This document shows positions 26,038 through 35,138 of a stretch of 64,000 bases of DNA, piece after piece. Numbering within the stretch: position 1 is the first letter of the stretch; the number at the start of each line of letters is the position of its first letter. The notes beneath the pieces were generated by a model. The model was not told the origin of the DNA. It worked only from the letters and a program-made list of their open reading frames with translations, and ran no database searches. This stretch comes from Arthrobacter sp. MYb23 (GTDB lineage: Bacteria; Actinomycetota; Actinomycetes; Actinomycetales; Micrococcaceae): the NCBI RefSeq assembly GCF_002979775.1, contig NZ_PCPR01000005.1, positions 1-64,000 on the forward strand. Reading direction: 5' to 3'. Position numbers and translations under genes: made by a program.

Positions 26038-26862
26038 TTACTGCTCCGCATCGGCCGGGTTGGCTGCGATGTCGATCTCCAACTGCCGGCAGGTTTCGCG
26101 CAGGGCGGCGACCAATCCGGCGTCGAACACTTTCCGGAACCGCGTGGCAGGCGTGGCGACGCTCAAAGCTCCCACCGCTCTTCCTTGCCGGTTGTGGACG
26201 GCGATGCCCAGGGCGCTGACGCCTTCCTCGGTGCCTTCAAAATTAGCTGCGAATCCTCTGTTCCTGGTGGTCTCCAACTCGCGGAGGAACGCTGGAAATT
26301 CGCTGTCGGGGACGGTGTCGCCGCTGATCTCAGCGTTGTGGCTCCGGAAGAGTTGCTCAATCATGGGCGACTCGAGCTCGGCTAGCATCGCCTTGCCGCC
26401 TGACGTCTTGTTGGCTGGCATCACCGTGCCTTGGCGATCCCCGATCCGCAAAACGTTGCCGCCCTCCACTGTGGCAAGGAAACGGACCTTGGTGCCGACG
26501 CGGACCATCAGGTTGACCGTCTCATCAAGCCGCGATGACAGCAGTTCCATATGGGGTTGCGCGAGGTCCCGCAGCAGCCGGGTCCAGCTAAGTCCGGCCG
26601 GCCCCACGCCCATTGCCGGGCCCGGTACATAGCGGCGGCTCTCATCCTGCACGGCGAAGCCCCGGTAAACGAGCATCGCCAGGAGCCGGTGAGCCGTTGA
26701 CGGTGCCACCCCAAGCTCTGCCGCTGCGTCCTTGAGGCGCAGCGCGCCACCGTCCCGGAGCAATTGAAGGAGCTGCAGGGCGTTGTCTACGGCCTCGATG
26801 GAATACGTGGGCCGCTTCTGCAGCGGCCTCCGACTGACCTGGGATCCCGGTTTGTTCTGCAC
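26038..26862 (-). CDS. IclR-family regulator of the 3-hydroxybenzoate/gentisate genes
   Basis: The 274-residue protein has the IclR winged helix (about 20-80, LKDAAAELGVAPSTAHRLLAML) and the C-terminal IclR effector domain (about 95-265). It is flanked on both sides by gentisate-pathway genes, as are GenR-type regulators of other Actinobacteria. The GTG at 26862 has no ribosome-binding site and lies inside operator candidate 2, so the message may be leaderless and the gene autoregulated. An internal start a few codons later is possible. Confidence 0.9.
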   Translation of the reverse strand: MQNKPGSQVSRRPLQKRPTYSIEAVDNALQLLQLLRDGGALRLKDAAAELGVAPSTAHRLLAMLVYRGFAVQDESRRYVPGPAMGVGPAGLSWTRLLRDLAQPHMELLSSRLDETVNLMVRVGTKVRFLATVEGGNVLRIGDRQGTVMPANKTSGGKAMLAELESPMIEQLFRSHNAEISGDTVPDSEFPAFLRELETTRNRGFAANFEGTEEGVSALGIAVHNRQGRAVGALSVATPATRFRKVFDAGLVAALRETCRQLEIDIAANPADAEQ

Positions 26863-26870
26863 AACAGAAT
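26854..26870. promoter_or_regulatory. IclR operator candidate 2: GTTCTG-N5-CAGAAT
   Basis: A second copy of TTCTG-N5-CAGAA spans the IclR start codon and lies 40 bp before the transporter start, in the 48-bp divergent gap. Its match to the site at 26021-26037 in arms and spacing supports a shared regulator. Confidence 0.65.
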
Positions 26871-26910
26871 TGTATGGCCCTTCGCTTGTGGTTCACCTGA
26901 GAGTGATGGG

Positions 26911-28215
26911 ATGAATCACACACTTCCCGCTGCAGAGTCGCGGCGGTCATCATCCGGAACGGTCGCCGCCGATGTTCCCACTACTCACGGCGACCCGCGC
27001 TTCTCCAAGGGCTCGGCACTTGCCGTCCTGGTGTGCTGGCTGCTGGTGGTCTTCGACGGCTACGACCTCATTGTCTACGGCACGGTGCAGTCCTCCCTGA
27101 TTTCCGACACTGGGTGGGGGCTGAGCAAGGCTACCGCCGGGACCATTGGCTCCATGGCGTTCCTGGGCATGATGATCGGTGCAATCTTCGCCGGTCGTAT
27201 GGCCGACTCCTGGGGGCGTCGCAAGACCATTCTCGGATGCGCGATCGTCTTCTCGATCTTCACCATCCTCTGCGCCTTTGCACCCAATGCGGCCGTGTTT
27301 GGTGCTCTGCGACTGCTCGCCGGCATCGGGCTCGGGGGCTTGGTGCCGTCCGCCAACGCATTGGTGGCCGAGCTGGTTCCCGCCAAGTGGCGCTCCACTA
27401 TTGCCACACTGATGATGTCCGGGGTCCCGATCGGCGGCTCAATCGCCGCGCTCGTTGGCATCCCCCTTATTCCCGCGTTCGGTTGGCAGGCCATGTTCCT
27501 TGTGGCCGTGCTGGCACTCGTGATCGTGGTGCCGCTGGGCTTGAAGTACATTCCGGAGACACTGGCCCGCCTCGGATCCGCAAGCAAAGTGTCCAAGAAC
27601 TCCGCCGGTTTCGGCACCCTGCTCCGCGCACCCTACCTGGGCGTCAGCATGCTATTCGCGTTGGCCACCATCGCTACGCTCTTCGCCTGGTATGGCTTGG
27701 GCACGTGGCTGCCCAACCTGATGCAGCTGGCCGGCTACAACCTGGGATCGGCGCTGACGTTCGCACTAGCCCTGAACCTCGGTGCCGTCGCCGGATCGGT
27801 CCTCACAGCGTGGGCCGGCACGCGCTTCGGTCCGATTCCGACGGCGATAGCGGCAGCCGCCGTGGCCGCCGTCGGACTTGCTGTCCTGCTGGTCAGCCCA
27901 CCTGTCAGCGTTGTCTATCTTGCTCTGGTCCTCGCCGGCGTCGGAACCCACGGCACGCAGTGCCTCATCATCGCCGCAGTCGCCAGTCACTACCCCGACC
28001 ATTTGCGGGGGACCGCACTCGGCTGGGCGCTCGGTACCGGCCGCATCGGCGCCGTCGTTGCGCCGCAGGTGGGAGGCCTCCTCCTGGCCGCCGGGCTGGG
28101 CGTCAACTCCAACTTCCTGGCGTTCGCCGGTGCCGCCGCCATCGCAGCGGTCCTGTTGGCCGCCGTCGGACTCAAGATCAAATCCACCAACTCCCAAGGA
28201 GCAAACAATGCCTGA
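26911..28215 (+). CDS. MFS aromatic acid:H+ symporter (3-hydroxybenzoate/gentisate uptake)
   Basis: The 434-residue protein has about 12 transmembrane segments, the DGYDL motif in the first helix (VVFDGYDLIVYG) typical of the AAHS family, and the loop signature GRMADSWGRRKT. AAHS carriers import aromatic acids with protons. The ATG at 26911 follows GATGGG; an ATG at 26764 in the same frame would overlap the IclR gene and operator. It overlaps the 3-hydroxybenzoate hydroxylase gene by eight bases, which links it to 3-hydroxybenzoate uptake. Confidence 0.9.
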   Translation: MNHTLPAAESRRSSSGTVAADVPTTHGDPRFSKGSALAVLVCWLLVVFDGYDLIVYGTVQSSLISDTGWGLSKATAGTIGSMAFLGMMIGAIFAGRMADSWGRRKTILGCAIVFSIFTILCAFAPNAAVFGALRLLAGIGLGGLVPSANALVAELVPAKWRSTIATLMMSGVPIGGSIAALVGIPLIPAFGWQAMFLVAVLALVIVVPLGLKYIPETLARLGSASKVSKNSAGFGTLLRAPYLGVSMLFALATIATLFAWYGLGTWLPNLMQLAGYNLGSALTFALALNLGAVAGSVLTAWAGTRFGPIPTAIAAAAVAAVGLAVLLVSPPVSVVYLALVLAGVGTHGTQCLIIAAVASHYPDHLRGTALGWALGTGRIGAVVAPQVGGLLLAAGLGVNSNFLAFAGAAAIAAVLLAAVGLKIKSTNSQGANNA

Positions 28216-29458
28216 GTACACCACGTCCACTGATGTCCTGGTTGTGGGAGGGGGCATGGCCGGCCTTGCAGGTGCCCTGGCCCTCCGCGAAAACGGCGCC
28301 AACGTCACGCTGGTAGAGCGGGCGCCCGAGTTCGGCGAGGTAGGCGCCGGCCTGCAGATGGCACCGAATGCCTCCCGTGTCCTGAAGCGCTGGGGCCTGC
28401 TGGAAAGGGCGCTGGAGATCGGCGTGCAGCCCAAGCACTTGGTCTTTCGTGACGCGGTCACCGGCGAGGAGCTCACCCGGCAGTCCCTGAGAGGCGAGTT
28501 CGAGGAACGCTACGGCGCCCCGTACGTGGTCATTCACCGCAGTGACCTCCACCGCGTCCTGCTCGAAGGATGTGAAGCTGCCGGGGTGAAGCTGATCAAC
28601 GACGTCATGGTGGACAGTGTGGAAACCGTGAACGGCCGCGGCGTAGTGCACACAGAAGCTGGTGTGGATTATGAAGCGGACGTGGTGATCGGAGCCGACG
28701 GGCTGAAGTCCACGCTTCGTCCATTGGTGGCTTCTGACGAGCCTGTTTCCTCGGCCTACGTTGCCTACCGCGGAACCGTGCCCATTACCTCGGAGACTCC
28801 GGCGACCGACCTTGAGGACGTGGTGGTTTACCTTGGCCCGGATTGCCACTTGGTGCAGTACCCGCTGCGTAAGGGCGAGTTGCTGAATACCGTGGCTGTT
28901 TTCAAATCGCCATCCTTTGAACGCGGGGAAGAGCAATACGGCGGAGTGGACGAGCTCCAGGCCGCCTACAAGGACTGCATCCCGGCTGTGCAGGCGGCAC
29001 TCGCGAACCTCGGCACCGGCATCCGCTGGCCCATGTACGATCGCGACCCGATCGAAAACTGGGTCGCCGGCCGCATGGTCCTCATGGGCGATGCCGCCCA
29101 CCCCATGCTCCAGTACCTCGCGCAGGGCGCCTGCCAAGCACTCGAAGACGCCGCCGTGCTTCAGGACGTCACCGTAGGTACCGTCTTTTCCGCCGAGGGC
29201 ACCAACCCTGCGGCGTGGGATGAGGCTATTGCCGCGTTCAACTCCGCTCGCGCCGCTCGTACCGCACGAGTCCAGCGTTCCGCCCGCGTGTGGGGCGAGT
29301 CATGGCACGTTTCCGGCCTGGCCCGGACCCTGCGCAATCTGCTCTTCAAGAGCCGGACGGACAACGACTTCCAGTACAACGACTGGTTGTATGGCCAGGC
29401 CGGTGAGGGCTTGCCGGCACAGGAAGCGCCGCGGGTCGCCAGCCAACTGCCTGCCTGA
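28208..29458 (+). CDS. 3-Hydroxybenzoate 6-hydroxylase (FAD monooxygenase)
   Basis: The 416-residue flavoprotein has the VVGGGMAGLAGA Rossmann motif at about 11-22, GADGLKS DG motif and MGDAAHPMLQYLAQG GD motif near 295. It is in the size and motif class of 3-hydroxybenzoate 6-hydroxylase, which makes gentisate from 3-hydroxybenzoate with NADH and O2. AAGGAG precedes the ATG. Its place in a gentisate cluster makes this assignment strong; a salicylate 5-hydroxylase role is unlikely because that is a multicomponent enzyme. Confidence 0.88.
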   Translation: MPEYTTSTDVLVVGGGMAGLAGALALRENGANVTLVERAPEFGEVGAGLQMAPNASRVLKRWGLLERALEIGVQPKHLVFRDAVTGEELTRQSLRGEFEERYGAPYVVIHRSDLHRVLLEGCEAAGVKLINDVMVDSVETVNGRGVVHTEAGVDYEADVVIGADGLKSTLRPLVASDEPVSSAYVAYRGTVPITSETPATDLEDVVVYLGPDCHLVQYPLRKGELLNTVAVFKSPSFERGEEQYGGVDELQAAYKDCIPAVQAALANLGTGIRWPMYDRDPIENWVAGRMVLMGDAAHPMLQYLAQGACQALEDAAVLQDVTVGTVFSAEGTNPAAWDEAIAAFNSARAARTARVQRSARVWGESWHVSGLARTLRNLLFKSRTDNDFQYNDWLYGQAGEGLPAQEAPRVASQLPA

Positions 29459-29476
29459 CGCTGTTCTCAGGCGGGT

Positions 29477-30184
29477 TCATAGCTCAGCTTGACGACTAAC
29501 GGCCTGTAACGGGTCGGGCACGGCAGGTGACCGGGGGGCTGAAGGCGGCATCGATAGATCGATCCTGGCGCCGCTGACAAGGATTGTTGGTGCGATTCGT
29601 TCGAGATGCGATCGCGTCTGGGATAAGAGGTCGATGGTGCCGCCGCTAAGCACCCATTGCAGCTGGAGGCCGTCTGCCACGGCGACGCATTCGCGGGCTA
29701 GCTGTTCGTAGTCCACGTCTGCCCTCAGGGTTCCTGCGTCGACGCCCTCCTGAAAACCATTACGGAGAGCCGCGATGACCCTCTCATACCGCGCAACGAA
29801 AAGGGCGTGGGCTGGGGTTGTGGGATCTGCCGCCGCGGAGGAGATCAGGGCGAAGAGCTCAATGAGCCCTGGTCTGGAAAGGAGCATCTCGGCCAGATGG
29901 AGCATTTTCCTCAGGGGGCGGGTGCCGTCCGTAATTGCGCAGTCGTCAGTCGCCCAGTCGCTGAGGATGTCAAAGCGTCGTTCCGCTGCGGCAACCAGCA
30001 GGTGCTCCTTTGATGGGAAGTAGTGGGACAGGCCGGGGCCGGTCAGTCCCACATCGGCCGCGATCCGAGCCATCGACGTGCGGGAGTAGCCCACCTCTTC
30101 AAAGTGAGCGATGGCGGCGTCGAGAATCTGGGCTTTGCGCGCCACGCCAACGGAGTAACTGCCGCGGGTACGTTGTCGTGTCAT
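29477..30184 (-). CDS. TetR-family regulator next to alpha-L-rhamnosidase
   Basis: The 235-residue protein has a TetR helix-turn-helix at about 15-62 (MARIAADVGLTGPGLSHYFPSKEHLL) and a C-terminal helical domain. It diverges from the GH78 rhamnosidase, and the region between them contains a duplicated 19-bp element, so local repression of the glycosidase is likely. The upstream Shine-Dalgarno is weak. Confidence 0.87.
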   Translation of the reverse strand: MTRQRTRGSYSVGVARKAQILDAAIAHFEEVGYSRTSMARIAADVGLTGPGLSHYFPSKEHLLVAAAERRFDILSDWATDDCAITDGTRPLRKMLHLAEMLLSRPGLIELFALISSAAADPTTPAHALFVARYERVIAALRNGFQEGVDAGTLRADVDYEQLARECVAVADGLQLQWVLSGGTIDLLSQTRSHLERIAPTILVSGARIDLSMPPSAPRSPAVPDPLQAVSRQAEL

Positions 30185-30226
30185 GGGCCTAGGTTACGCG
30201 GATCAGAACGGACCCGCGGTCTAAAT

Positions 30227-30245
30227 CCTTGCACCAAAGGTTTTT
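30227..30245. promoter_or_regulatory. Operator repeat 1 in TetR/rhamnosidase region
   Basis: CCTTGCACCAAAGGTTTTT is a direct repeat of the element at 30257-30275, differing at two positions, start-to-start spacing 30 bp. Each copy is itself a partial palindrome (ACCTT/AAGGT-like arms). It lies in an AT-rich stretch that is probably the rhamnosidase promoter. Confidence 0.5.
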
Positions 30246-30256
30246 ATTTTTGAAAA

Positions 30257-30275
30257 CCTTGTATCAAAGGTTTTT
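30257..30275. promoter_or_regulatory. Operator repeat 2 in TetR/rhamnosidase region
   Basis: CCTTGTATCAAAGGTTTTT sits within a near-palindrome, ACCTTGTATCAAAGGT (12 of 16 symmetric). The 30-bp offset from copy 1 puts both on nearly the same helix face, as expected for two regulator dimers. Confidence 0.5.
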
Positions 30276-30323
30276 GTCGACTACGTTCGTTACGGCCATA
30301 GAGATCTCAGCAAAGGAGCGGTC

Positions 30324-33053
30324 GTGCCAGGGTGCTACAACCTCAGAGTCGAATACGCCGAACGACCCCATGCGGTAGCCGTCCCCCGGCCGCGTTTCAG
30401 CTGGTTGATCGGGGCGGCCCAGCAGGCCTACGAGATTGAGGTATTGGCCAAGGACGGGAACGTTCTGTGGCGGTCCGGTCGCGTCACCGGTGCGAAGTCC
30501 TCGCTCGTTGAGTACGAGGGCTCAGACCTGACGTCGAATACTCTCTACGTTTGGCGTGTCCGTGCTTGGACCGATGTGAGAGGCGACGGGCCCGCCGATT
30601 GGGTGGAGAGCGAATTCACAACAGCTTTGCTCGATGCGTCCCAGTGGCGTGCGCCGTGGGTCCGTCCCGCGCAGTCTCCGACGCAGATTGAACGATGGTC
30701 GTTGATGGACTGGATCACCGGCAGAGGACCCGCGGAGCCGCTATCGGACAGGCTCCGACCCGTTCAATTGATCACCGAAGGGATCAGCCTCGCCGCGGGT
30801 GTTACCAGGGCCCGTCTGTATGCCGCGGCGCAGGGGATCTACCAGATCGAGATTAATGGGGTCGCGGTAGGTGATGAGGTCCTTGCCCCTGGTTTCGACA
30901 GCTATCAGCACAGAATTTCCGTGCAGTGTTACGACGTCACGGATCTCCTCGCTGAAGGCCGGAACGTGCTGGGCATCGCCTTGGCGGATGGTTGGTGGGC
31001 CGGCCGAATTGGGCTGACCGGCTCCAGCGCGCAGTTCGGTTCCGAAACCAGCGTTACCTGGCAGCTGCACCTGGATTTTAAGGATGGATCCACGAAGAAG
31101 GTCCTAGCCTCTGACAACGCAGTTAGCGCACCGGGCCCGTGGGAGTACTCGGACCTGTTCATTGGCGAGAAGTTCGATCGTCGCCGGTTGCAGGAGGGGT
31201 GGAGCGCGCCCGGGTTCGACACCGCTGGGTGGGCCCCGGTCTCCACGGCCGAGACGGACCCGGCAGTGCTCGTTCCTTTCACCGGGGAACCGGTCCGCCG
31301 CGTCGCCACACTGCCGGCGCTGCACATCAAGAGGGATGCAGAAGACGGATGGATCGTGGACTTCGGCCAAGTCATCGCCGGGCGGATCGCCATTTGCTTC
31401 GATCCCCTTGAGGCCGGCCAGGAAATCACGATTGAGCATACGGAGACGCTCGGCGCGGACGGGGCCTGGTTCCAGAACATTGACGGTATCAATAAGCAGC
31501 AGACCGACGTCTACGTCGCGGCCGGCCTGGCGGAAGGAGAATCGTTTGAGCCTTCCTTCACGTTCCACGGTTTCCGATTCATCCGGATCAGGGGACTGGC
31601 CGACGCGCCGAGCCCTCGGGATCTGACGGCGATCGTCCTGTCCAGCGACCTTGAGGTGACAGGATCCTTCACCTCGAGCGATGACCGCCTGAATCGACTC
31701 CATGAGAACGTGTTCTGGAGCCAGCGGGCGAACTTTCTTAGCGTGCCGACCGACTGTCCCCAACGCGAGCGGGCTGGCTGGACGGGGGATTTGCAGGTGT
31801 TCGCACCCGCTTCGACGAACAACGCCCAAGTAGTTCCGTTCATCAGCCGCTGGCTGGCGAATCTTCGTGCTGATCAGCTCGAGGATGGGCAGGTCCCTAT
31901 CGTGTCACCCCGTTCACCCTTCGATGCGGAGGCGAACGCCGCGGCCACTGATGTTTTTGGCAAAATGGTTGTCTCCGCCGGGTGGAGCGACGCAATTGCC
32001 TTCGTCCCGTGGGCGCTCCATGAGCGCACGGGTGACACGCGGGTACTTGCAGAGAACTACGAGGCGATCCTCCGCTGGGTTGAGTATCAGCGCATCGCAG
32101 CGCACACTGAGCTGCCGGTGGCACTCCAGGGCGTTGTGATGGACCATGACCAACGTGAACGACAGGCCTTGCTCTACAACAGTGGTGACCACTTCGGCGA
32201 CTGGCTCACTCCGAGCACCCTGGAGGGACGCCCTTTCCACGAGGGTGTTGGCATCGCTCCGGCGCTGACCGGCGAGATCCTTGCTCCGATGTTTCAGGCC
32301 CAAACGCTCACCATCGCCGCTGGAATCGCGGAGGTCCTTGATCGTCCAACGGAAGCGGTGCAGCTGGCGGAACGAGCTGCCGCTGTTCGAGCCGCCTTCG
32401 CGCAGGAGTACGTCTCGGACGACGGACACTTGCCGGTGGAACTCCAAGGCCCCTATGTGATCGCGCTCGCGTTCCGCATGATTCCAGAACACGTACGCGT
32501 TCAGACGGCCGCGGAACTGGCCCGTCTTGTGGAGGCTCGGGGGCGCCGTCTGGACACCGGGTTCCTCTCCACCCCCTACCTGCTCGACGTTCTGTGGGAC
32601 GCAGGCTATCGCGAAATTGCACGGGACCTTCTCTGGCAACCAGCGATGCCGTCTTGGCTATATCAGGTGGACCGTGGAGCCACCACGGTTTGGGAGTCGT
32701 GGGACGCCGTCGATCCGGAGGGAAACCCGCGTGCTGTTTCGCTGAACCACTACGCGAACGGCAGCGTCGACGATTGGCTCTACCGGCGCATCGCGGGAAT
32801 CCAGGCGACCGCACCTGGCTACGACAGTGTCCTCATCGCACCGGACACGGGCTGCGGTCTCTCGCACGCCGCCGCAACGATCGGCACACCACACGGCCCG
32901 CTATCCGTGCGTTGGACCCGCGCAGCCGAGTTTATAGACATCGACGTCGAGATCCCCTTCGGAATCGATGCTCACTTGGAAATCGGGTCGGAACGCACAC
33001 GGCTCCGCCCGGGGCCCAGCACTCATCGCACAGCAAGGCATGCACACCACTAG
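30324..33053 (+). CDS. Alpha-L-rhamnosidase, GH78
   Basis: The 909-residue protein has the GH78 order: N-terminal Fn3-like and beta-sandwich domains, then an (alpha/alpha)6 barrel. Diagnostic motifs are TDCPQRERAGWTGD near residue 475, the GATTVWESWDAVDPEG base-containing motif near 785 and NHYANGSVDDW near 810. GH78 enzymes release terminal rhamnose from plant glycosides and polysaccharides. There is no signal peptide, so it acts in the cytoplasm on imported glycosides. The GTG at 30324 follows AAAGGAG. It stands alone: no sugar transporter or rhamnose catabolic genes are adjacent. Confidence 0.92.
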   Translation: MPGCYNLRVEYAERPHAVAVPRPRFSWLIGAAQQAYEIEVLAKDGNVLWRSGRVTGAKSSLVEYEGSDLTSNTLYVWRVRAWTDVRGDGPADWVESEFTTALLDASQWRAPWVRPAQSPTQIERWSLMDWITGRGPAEPLSDRLRPVQLITEGISLAAGVTRARLYAAAQGIYQIEINGVAVGDEVLAPGFDSYQHRISVQCYDVTDLLAEGRNVLGIALADGWWAGRIGLTGSSAQFGSETSVTWQLHLDFKDGSTKKVLASDNAVSAPGPWEYSDLFIGEKFDRRRLQEGWSAPGFDTAGWAPVSTAETDPAVLVPFTGEPVRRVATLPALHIKRDAEDGWIVDFGQVIAGRIAICFDPLEAGQEITIEHTETLGADGAWFQNIDGINKQQTDVYVAAGLAEGESFEPSFTFHGFRFIRIRGLADAPSPRDLTAIVLSSDLEVTGSFTSSDDRLNRLHENVFWSQRANFLSVPTDCPQRERAGWTGDLQVFAPASTNNAQVVPFISRWLANLRADQLEDGQVPIVSPRSPFDAEANAAATDVFGKMVVSAGWSDAIAFVPWALHERTGDTRVLAENYEAILRWVEYQRIAAHTELPVALQGVVMDHDQRERQALLYNSGDHFGDWLTPSTLEGRPFHEGVGIAPALTGEILAPMFQAQTLTIAAGIAEVLDRPTEAVQLAERAAAVRAAFAQEYVSDDGHLPVELQGPYVIALAFRMIPEHVRVQTAAELARLVEARGRRLDTGFLSTPYLLDVLWDAGYREIARDLLWQPAMPSWLYQVDRGATTVWESWDAVDPEGNPRAVSLNHYANGSVDDWLYRRIAGIQATAPGYDSVLIAPDTGCGLSHAAATIGTPHGPLSVRWTRAAEFIDIDVEIPFGIDAHLEIGSERTRLRPGPSTHRTARHAHH

Positions 33054-33105
33054 CGTTCCACCGGCTGAAGAAGCGGACCGAAATGCTCCAGTCACCGGCT
33101 CCCTT

Positions 33106-34248
33106 TTATGTTGCCGTGAACGTCCGGGTGACGCGTGGGTACTCGGAGGAGTCTGAGCAGAGCAGGAGGTCTGCCCTGAGGCCGGGCACCAGTTGTCCCC
33201 GATCGTGGAGGCCTGTGGCGGCGGCCGGCGCAGCGGTGATCATGCCGATGGCCGCGGAAAGTGTGGCGTGGCCGAGCCTGGCCAGTTCGAAGGCTGCCGG
33301 CAGCAGGCTCGAGGGCAGGTAGTCGGATGCCAGGATGTGCAGGACGCCGTGTTGTGCCAACTCTGCGGCAGAAACATTTCCTGAGTGGGATCCGCCCAGC
33401 AGGATATTGGGTGCCCCGGCTACGTTGGCGACGCCCCGTGCGGCCGCATGCCGGGCCGCCAGGACTGTGGTGGGGAACTCGGCGATGGTGGCGTGCCGGG
33501 CGATGAGGTCATCGATTTCGTCAGGAGATGTGGGGTCGTGCCCCATGAGCTTGATGGACCCGTCCGCGGCCAGGCTGCTCAGCCACCCCAGGGTCTGCTC
33601 CCGAAGGGGAATTTGCTCATCCCTTTCGGCCACCAGCAGGTCAACGTGATACTTGGCGCTGGCCGGCGTCATCTGTTGGGCATCCTGCAGCCACCGTTCC
33701 ATGACCGAGCGATCCTTGTACTGGCCTTGTCCTGGCGTGTGATCCTCATAGGACACCAGCGGGGTACCGGGTTGACCGGCGAGCTGTTCGCGGAAGAGGT
33801 CAATGCCTCCGGGGCACCGAACGTCCAGCCGGTGCAGGACCCGATGGTCCATTCTCGGTTCGGGGTAGGTCTGTAAAGCGTGCTGTATTTCCGGTGCCTG
33901 CGGGGACTTGATGGGAATGCCTACGGCTGACTTCAGCTGGAAGGACATGGCGTGGAAGGCGGTGGTGACCCCTGCCGCGAGCAAGTTGCTCTCGGCGGCG
34001 TGGAGCGCCAGAGGAACGGGAACGACGGCGCCGGGCCGGGGGCGGTATTCCCTCGCAAGGGCGTCGCTGTGGACGTCCACCAGGCCGGGCAGGCAGAGCA
34101 GTCCGCGTCCATCGACGTCGGCCCGTGTTCCGTTGCGGTGCGGGCCGATGTCTTCGATGACGCCGCCGGATACCCTGATCAGCTGGTCCTCGAGGATGCC
34201 CTCGGGTGTGACGGCGCGGACATGTCCTAGCGTGTAGCTGTTCAGCAT
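33106..34248 (-). CDS. phnM: PhnM-like alpha-D-ribose 1-methylphosphonate 5-triphosphate diphosphatase
   Basis: The 380-residue amidohydrolase has PhnM hallmarks: DVHSD (His60, Asp62) where other amidohydrolases have HxH, the YEDHTPGQGQY motif, KYHVDLLVAERDE and LASDYLP. In the C-P lyase pathway PhnM removes pyrophosphate from the ribose triphosphate intermediate. Here no phnGHIJKL genes are in the window, so the role may differ or the lyase may be elsewhere. The ATG at 34248 overlaps the GntR gene by 7 bp, so the two are co-transcribed. Further upstream sequence in frame belongs to the GntR gene region. Confidence 0.88.
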   Translation of the reverse strand: MLNSYTLGHVRAVTPEGILEDQLIRVSGGVIEDIGPHRNGTRADVDGRGLLCLPGLVDVHSDALAREYRPRPGAVVPVPLALHAAESNLLAAGVTTAFHAMSFQLKSAVGIPIKSPQAPEIQHALQTYPEPRMDHRVLHRLDVRCPGGIDLFREQLAGQPGTPLVSYEDHTPGQGQYKDRSVMERWLQDAQQMTPASAKYHVDLLVAERDEQIPLREQTLGWLSSLAADGSIKLMGHDPTSPDEIDDLIARHATIAEFPTTVLAARHAAARGVANVAGAPNILLGGSHSGNVSAAELAQHGVLHILASDYLPSSLLPAAFELARLGHATLSAAIGMITAAPAAATGLHDRGQLVPGLRADLLLCSDSSEYPRVTRTFTAT

Positions 34249-34958
34249 TGGCCCAGTTCCGTCACTACATCGAAGACGTCCGGCCTGAGGTAGCTCTCCA
34301 CATATTCCAGTTTTTTCCCGGACTCCGAGCAGGAGATCAGGCCGCGCAGAAGGATCTGCGGCGGCCTTCCTCTGAGTCCGAGGGTCTCGGAAATTTCGTT
34401 GGGGGGCGATGAGAGGCGGCTTTGGCTCCATTGGCGGTGCGGGAAGTAGCCGTAGTGCCGGCGAAGGACGCCATCCAACGATCCATCGACGGAAAGGACG
34501 GCGGCCAGGCGGGGGACAGCGGCGGAAGGAAGCACTGAGATGGCCGTACTGACGGGCATGTCGTCGATGTACCGGACCCGCTCCAAAACCGTGACTTTGG
34601 AACCTGCCTCCAACCCCAGGATGTCGCGTTCCTCAGGGCTTGCCTGCCGTATCACCGGTTTGGAGTTTATGGTCCGGGGGTCCGCGCCAGCGGCTCGAAC
34701 TGTCTGTGTAAAGGACGGGGCCAGATCGCGGCTGATCCGGTACTCAAACCGCTGGGTACGGAACGTGCCGCTTCCCTTCACTTTGCGGATAAGCCAGCGT
34801 CGCTCCAGTTCGTCCAATGCGGCTCGGATCGTTTGCCTGTTGACCCCGAAGATGTTGCCAAGATCGTGCTCCGACGGCAGGGCACGATTCGCCGGAACAT
34901 CGGAGAATTGCTCCATGATCTGTTCGGACAACTTTAGGTAGATAGGTTCGGACTGCAT
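34242..34958 (-). CDS. GntR/HutC-family regulator (PhnF-like)
   Basis: The 238-residue protein has an N-terminal GntR winged helix (about 5-70, HDLGNIFGVNRQTIRAALDELE) and a C-terminal UTRA ligand domain of the HutC subfamily, like PhnF. It probably represses the divergent phosphonate operon and its own phnM operon through the palindrome at 35042-35059. The ATG at 34958 puts the DNA-binding domain at the usual distance from the start; a GTG at 34982 is possible, and neither has a strong ribosome-binding site. Confidence 0.88.
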   Translation of the reverse strand: MQSEPIYLKLSEQIMEQFSDVPANRALPSEHDLGNIFGVNRQTIRAALDELERRWLIRKVKGSGTFRTQRFEYRISRDLAPSFTQTVRAAGADPRTINSKPVIRQASPEERDILGLEAGSKVTVLERVRYIDDMPVSTAISVLPSAAVPRLAAVLSVDGSLDGVLRRHYGYFPHRQWSQSRLSSPPNEISETLGLRGRPPQILLRGLISCSESGKKLEYVESYLRPDVFDVVTELGQC

Positions 34959-35041
34959 GGGCCAATCATAGCCTGCTTGCACGCAAAGTTCGTTGAAAAA
35001 TAAGGGATTAATGACTGATGAACAATCGGCAAACGGTCCAG

Positions 35042-35059
35042 AATCTGTCTATACAGATT
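35042..35059. promoter_or_regulatory. HutC-type operator AATCTGT-N4-ACAGATT
   Basis: A perfect seven-base inverted repeat in the 180-bp divergent region contains GTCTATAC, which matches the GTNTANAC core reported for HutC-subfamily regulators. It is 84 bp from the regulator start and 80 bp from the HAD gene, so one dimer could control both operons. Confidence 0.65.
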
Positions 35060-35138
35060 AATTTTTAAGGGCATGCTGGATGCAGCTGCACTGCGCATGG
35101 CTAAACATCCCAGGACCAAACATTCAGGAGTCCCAACA

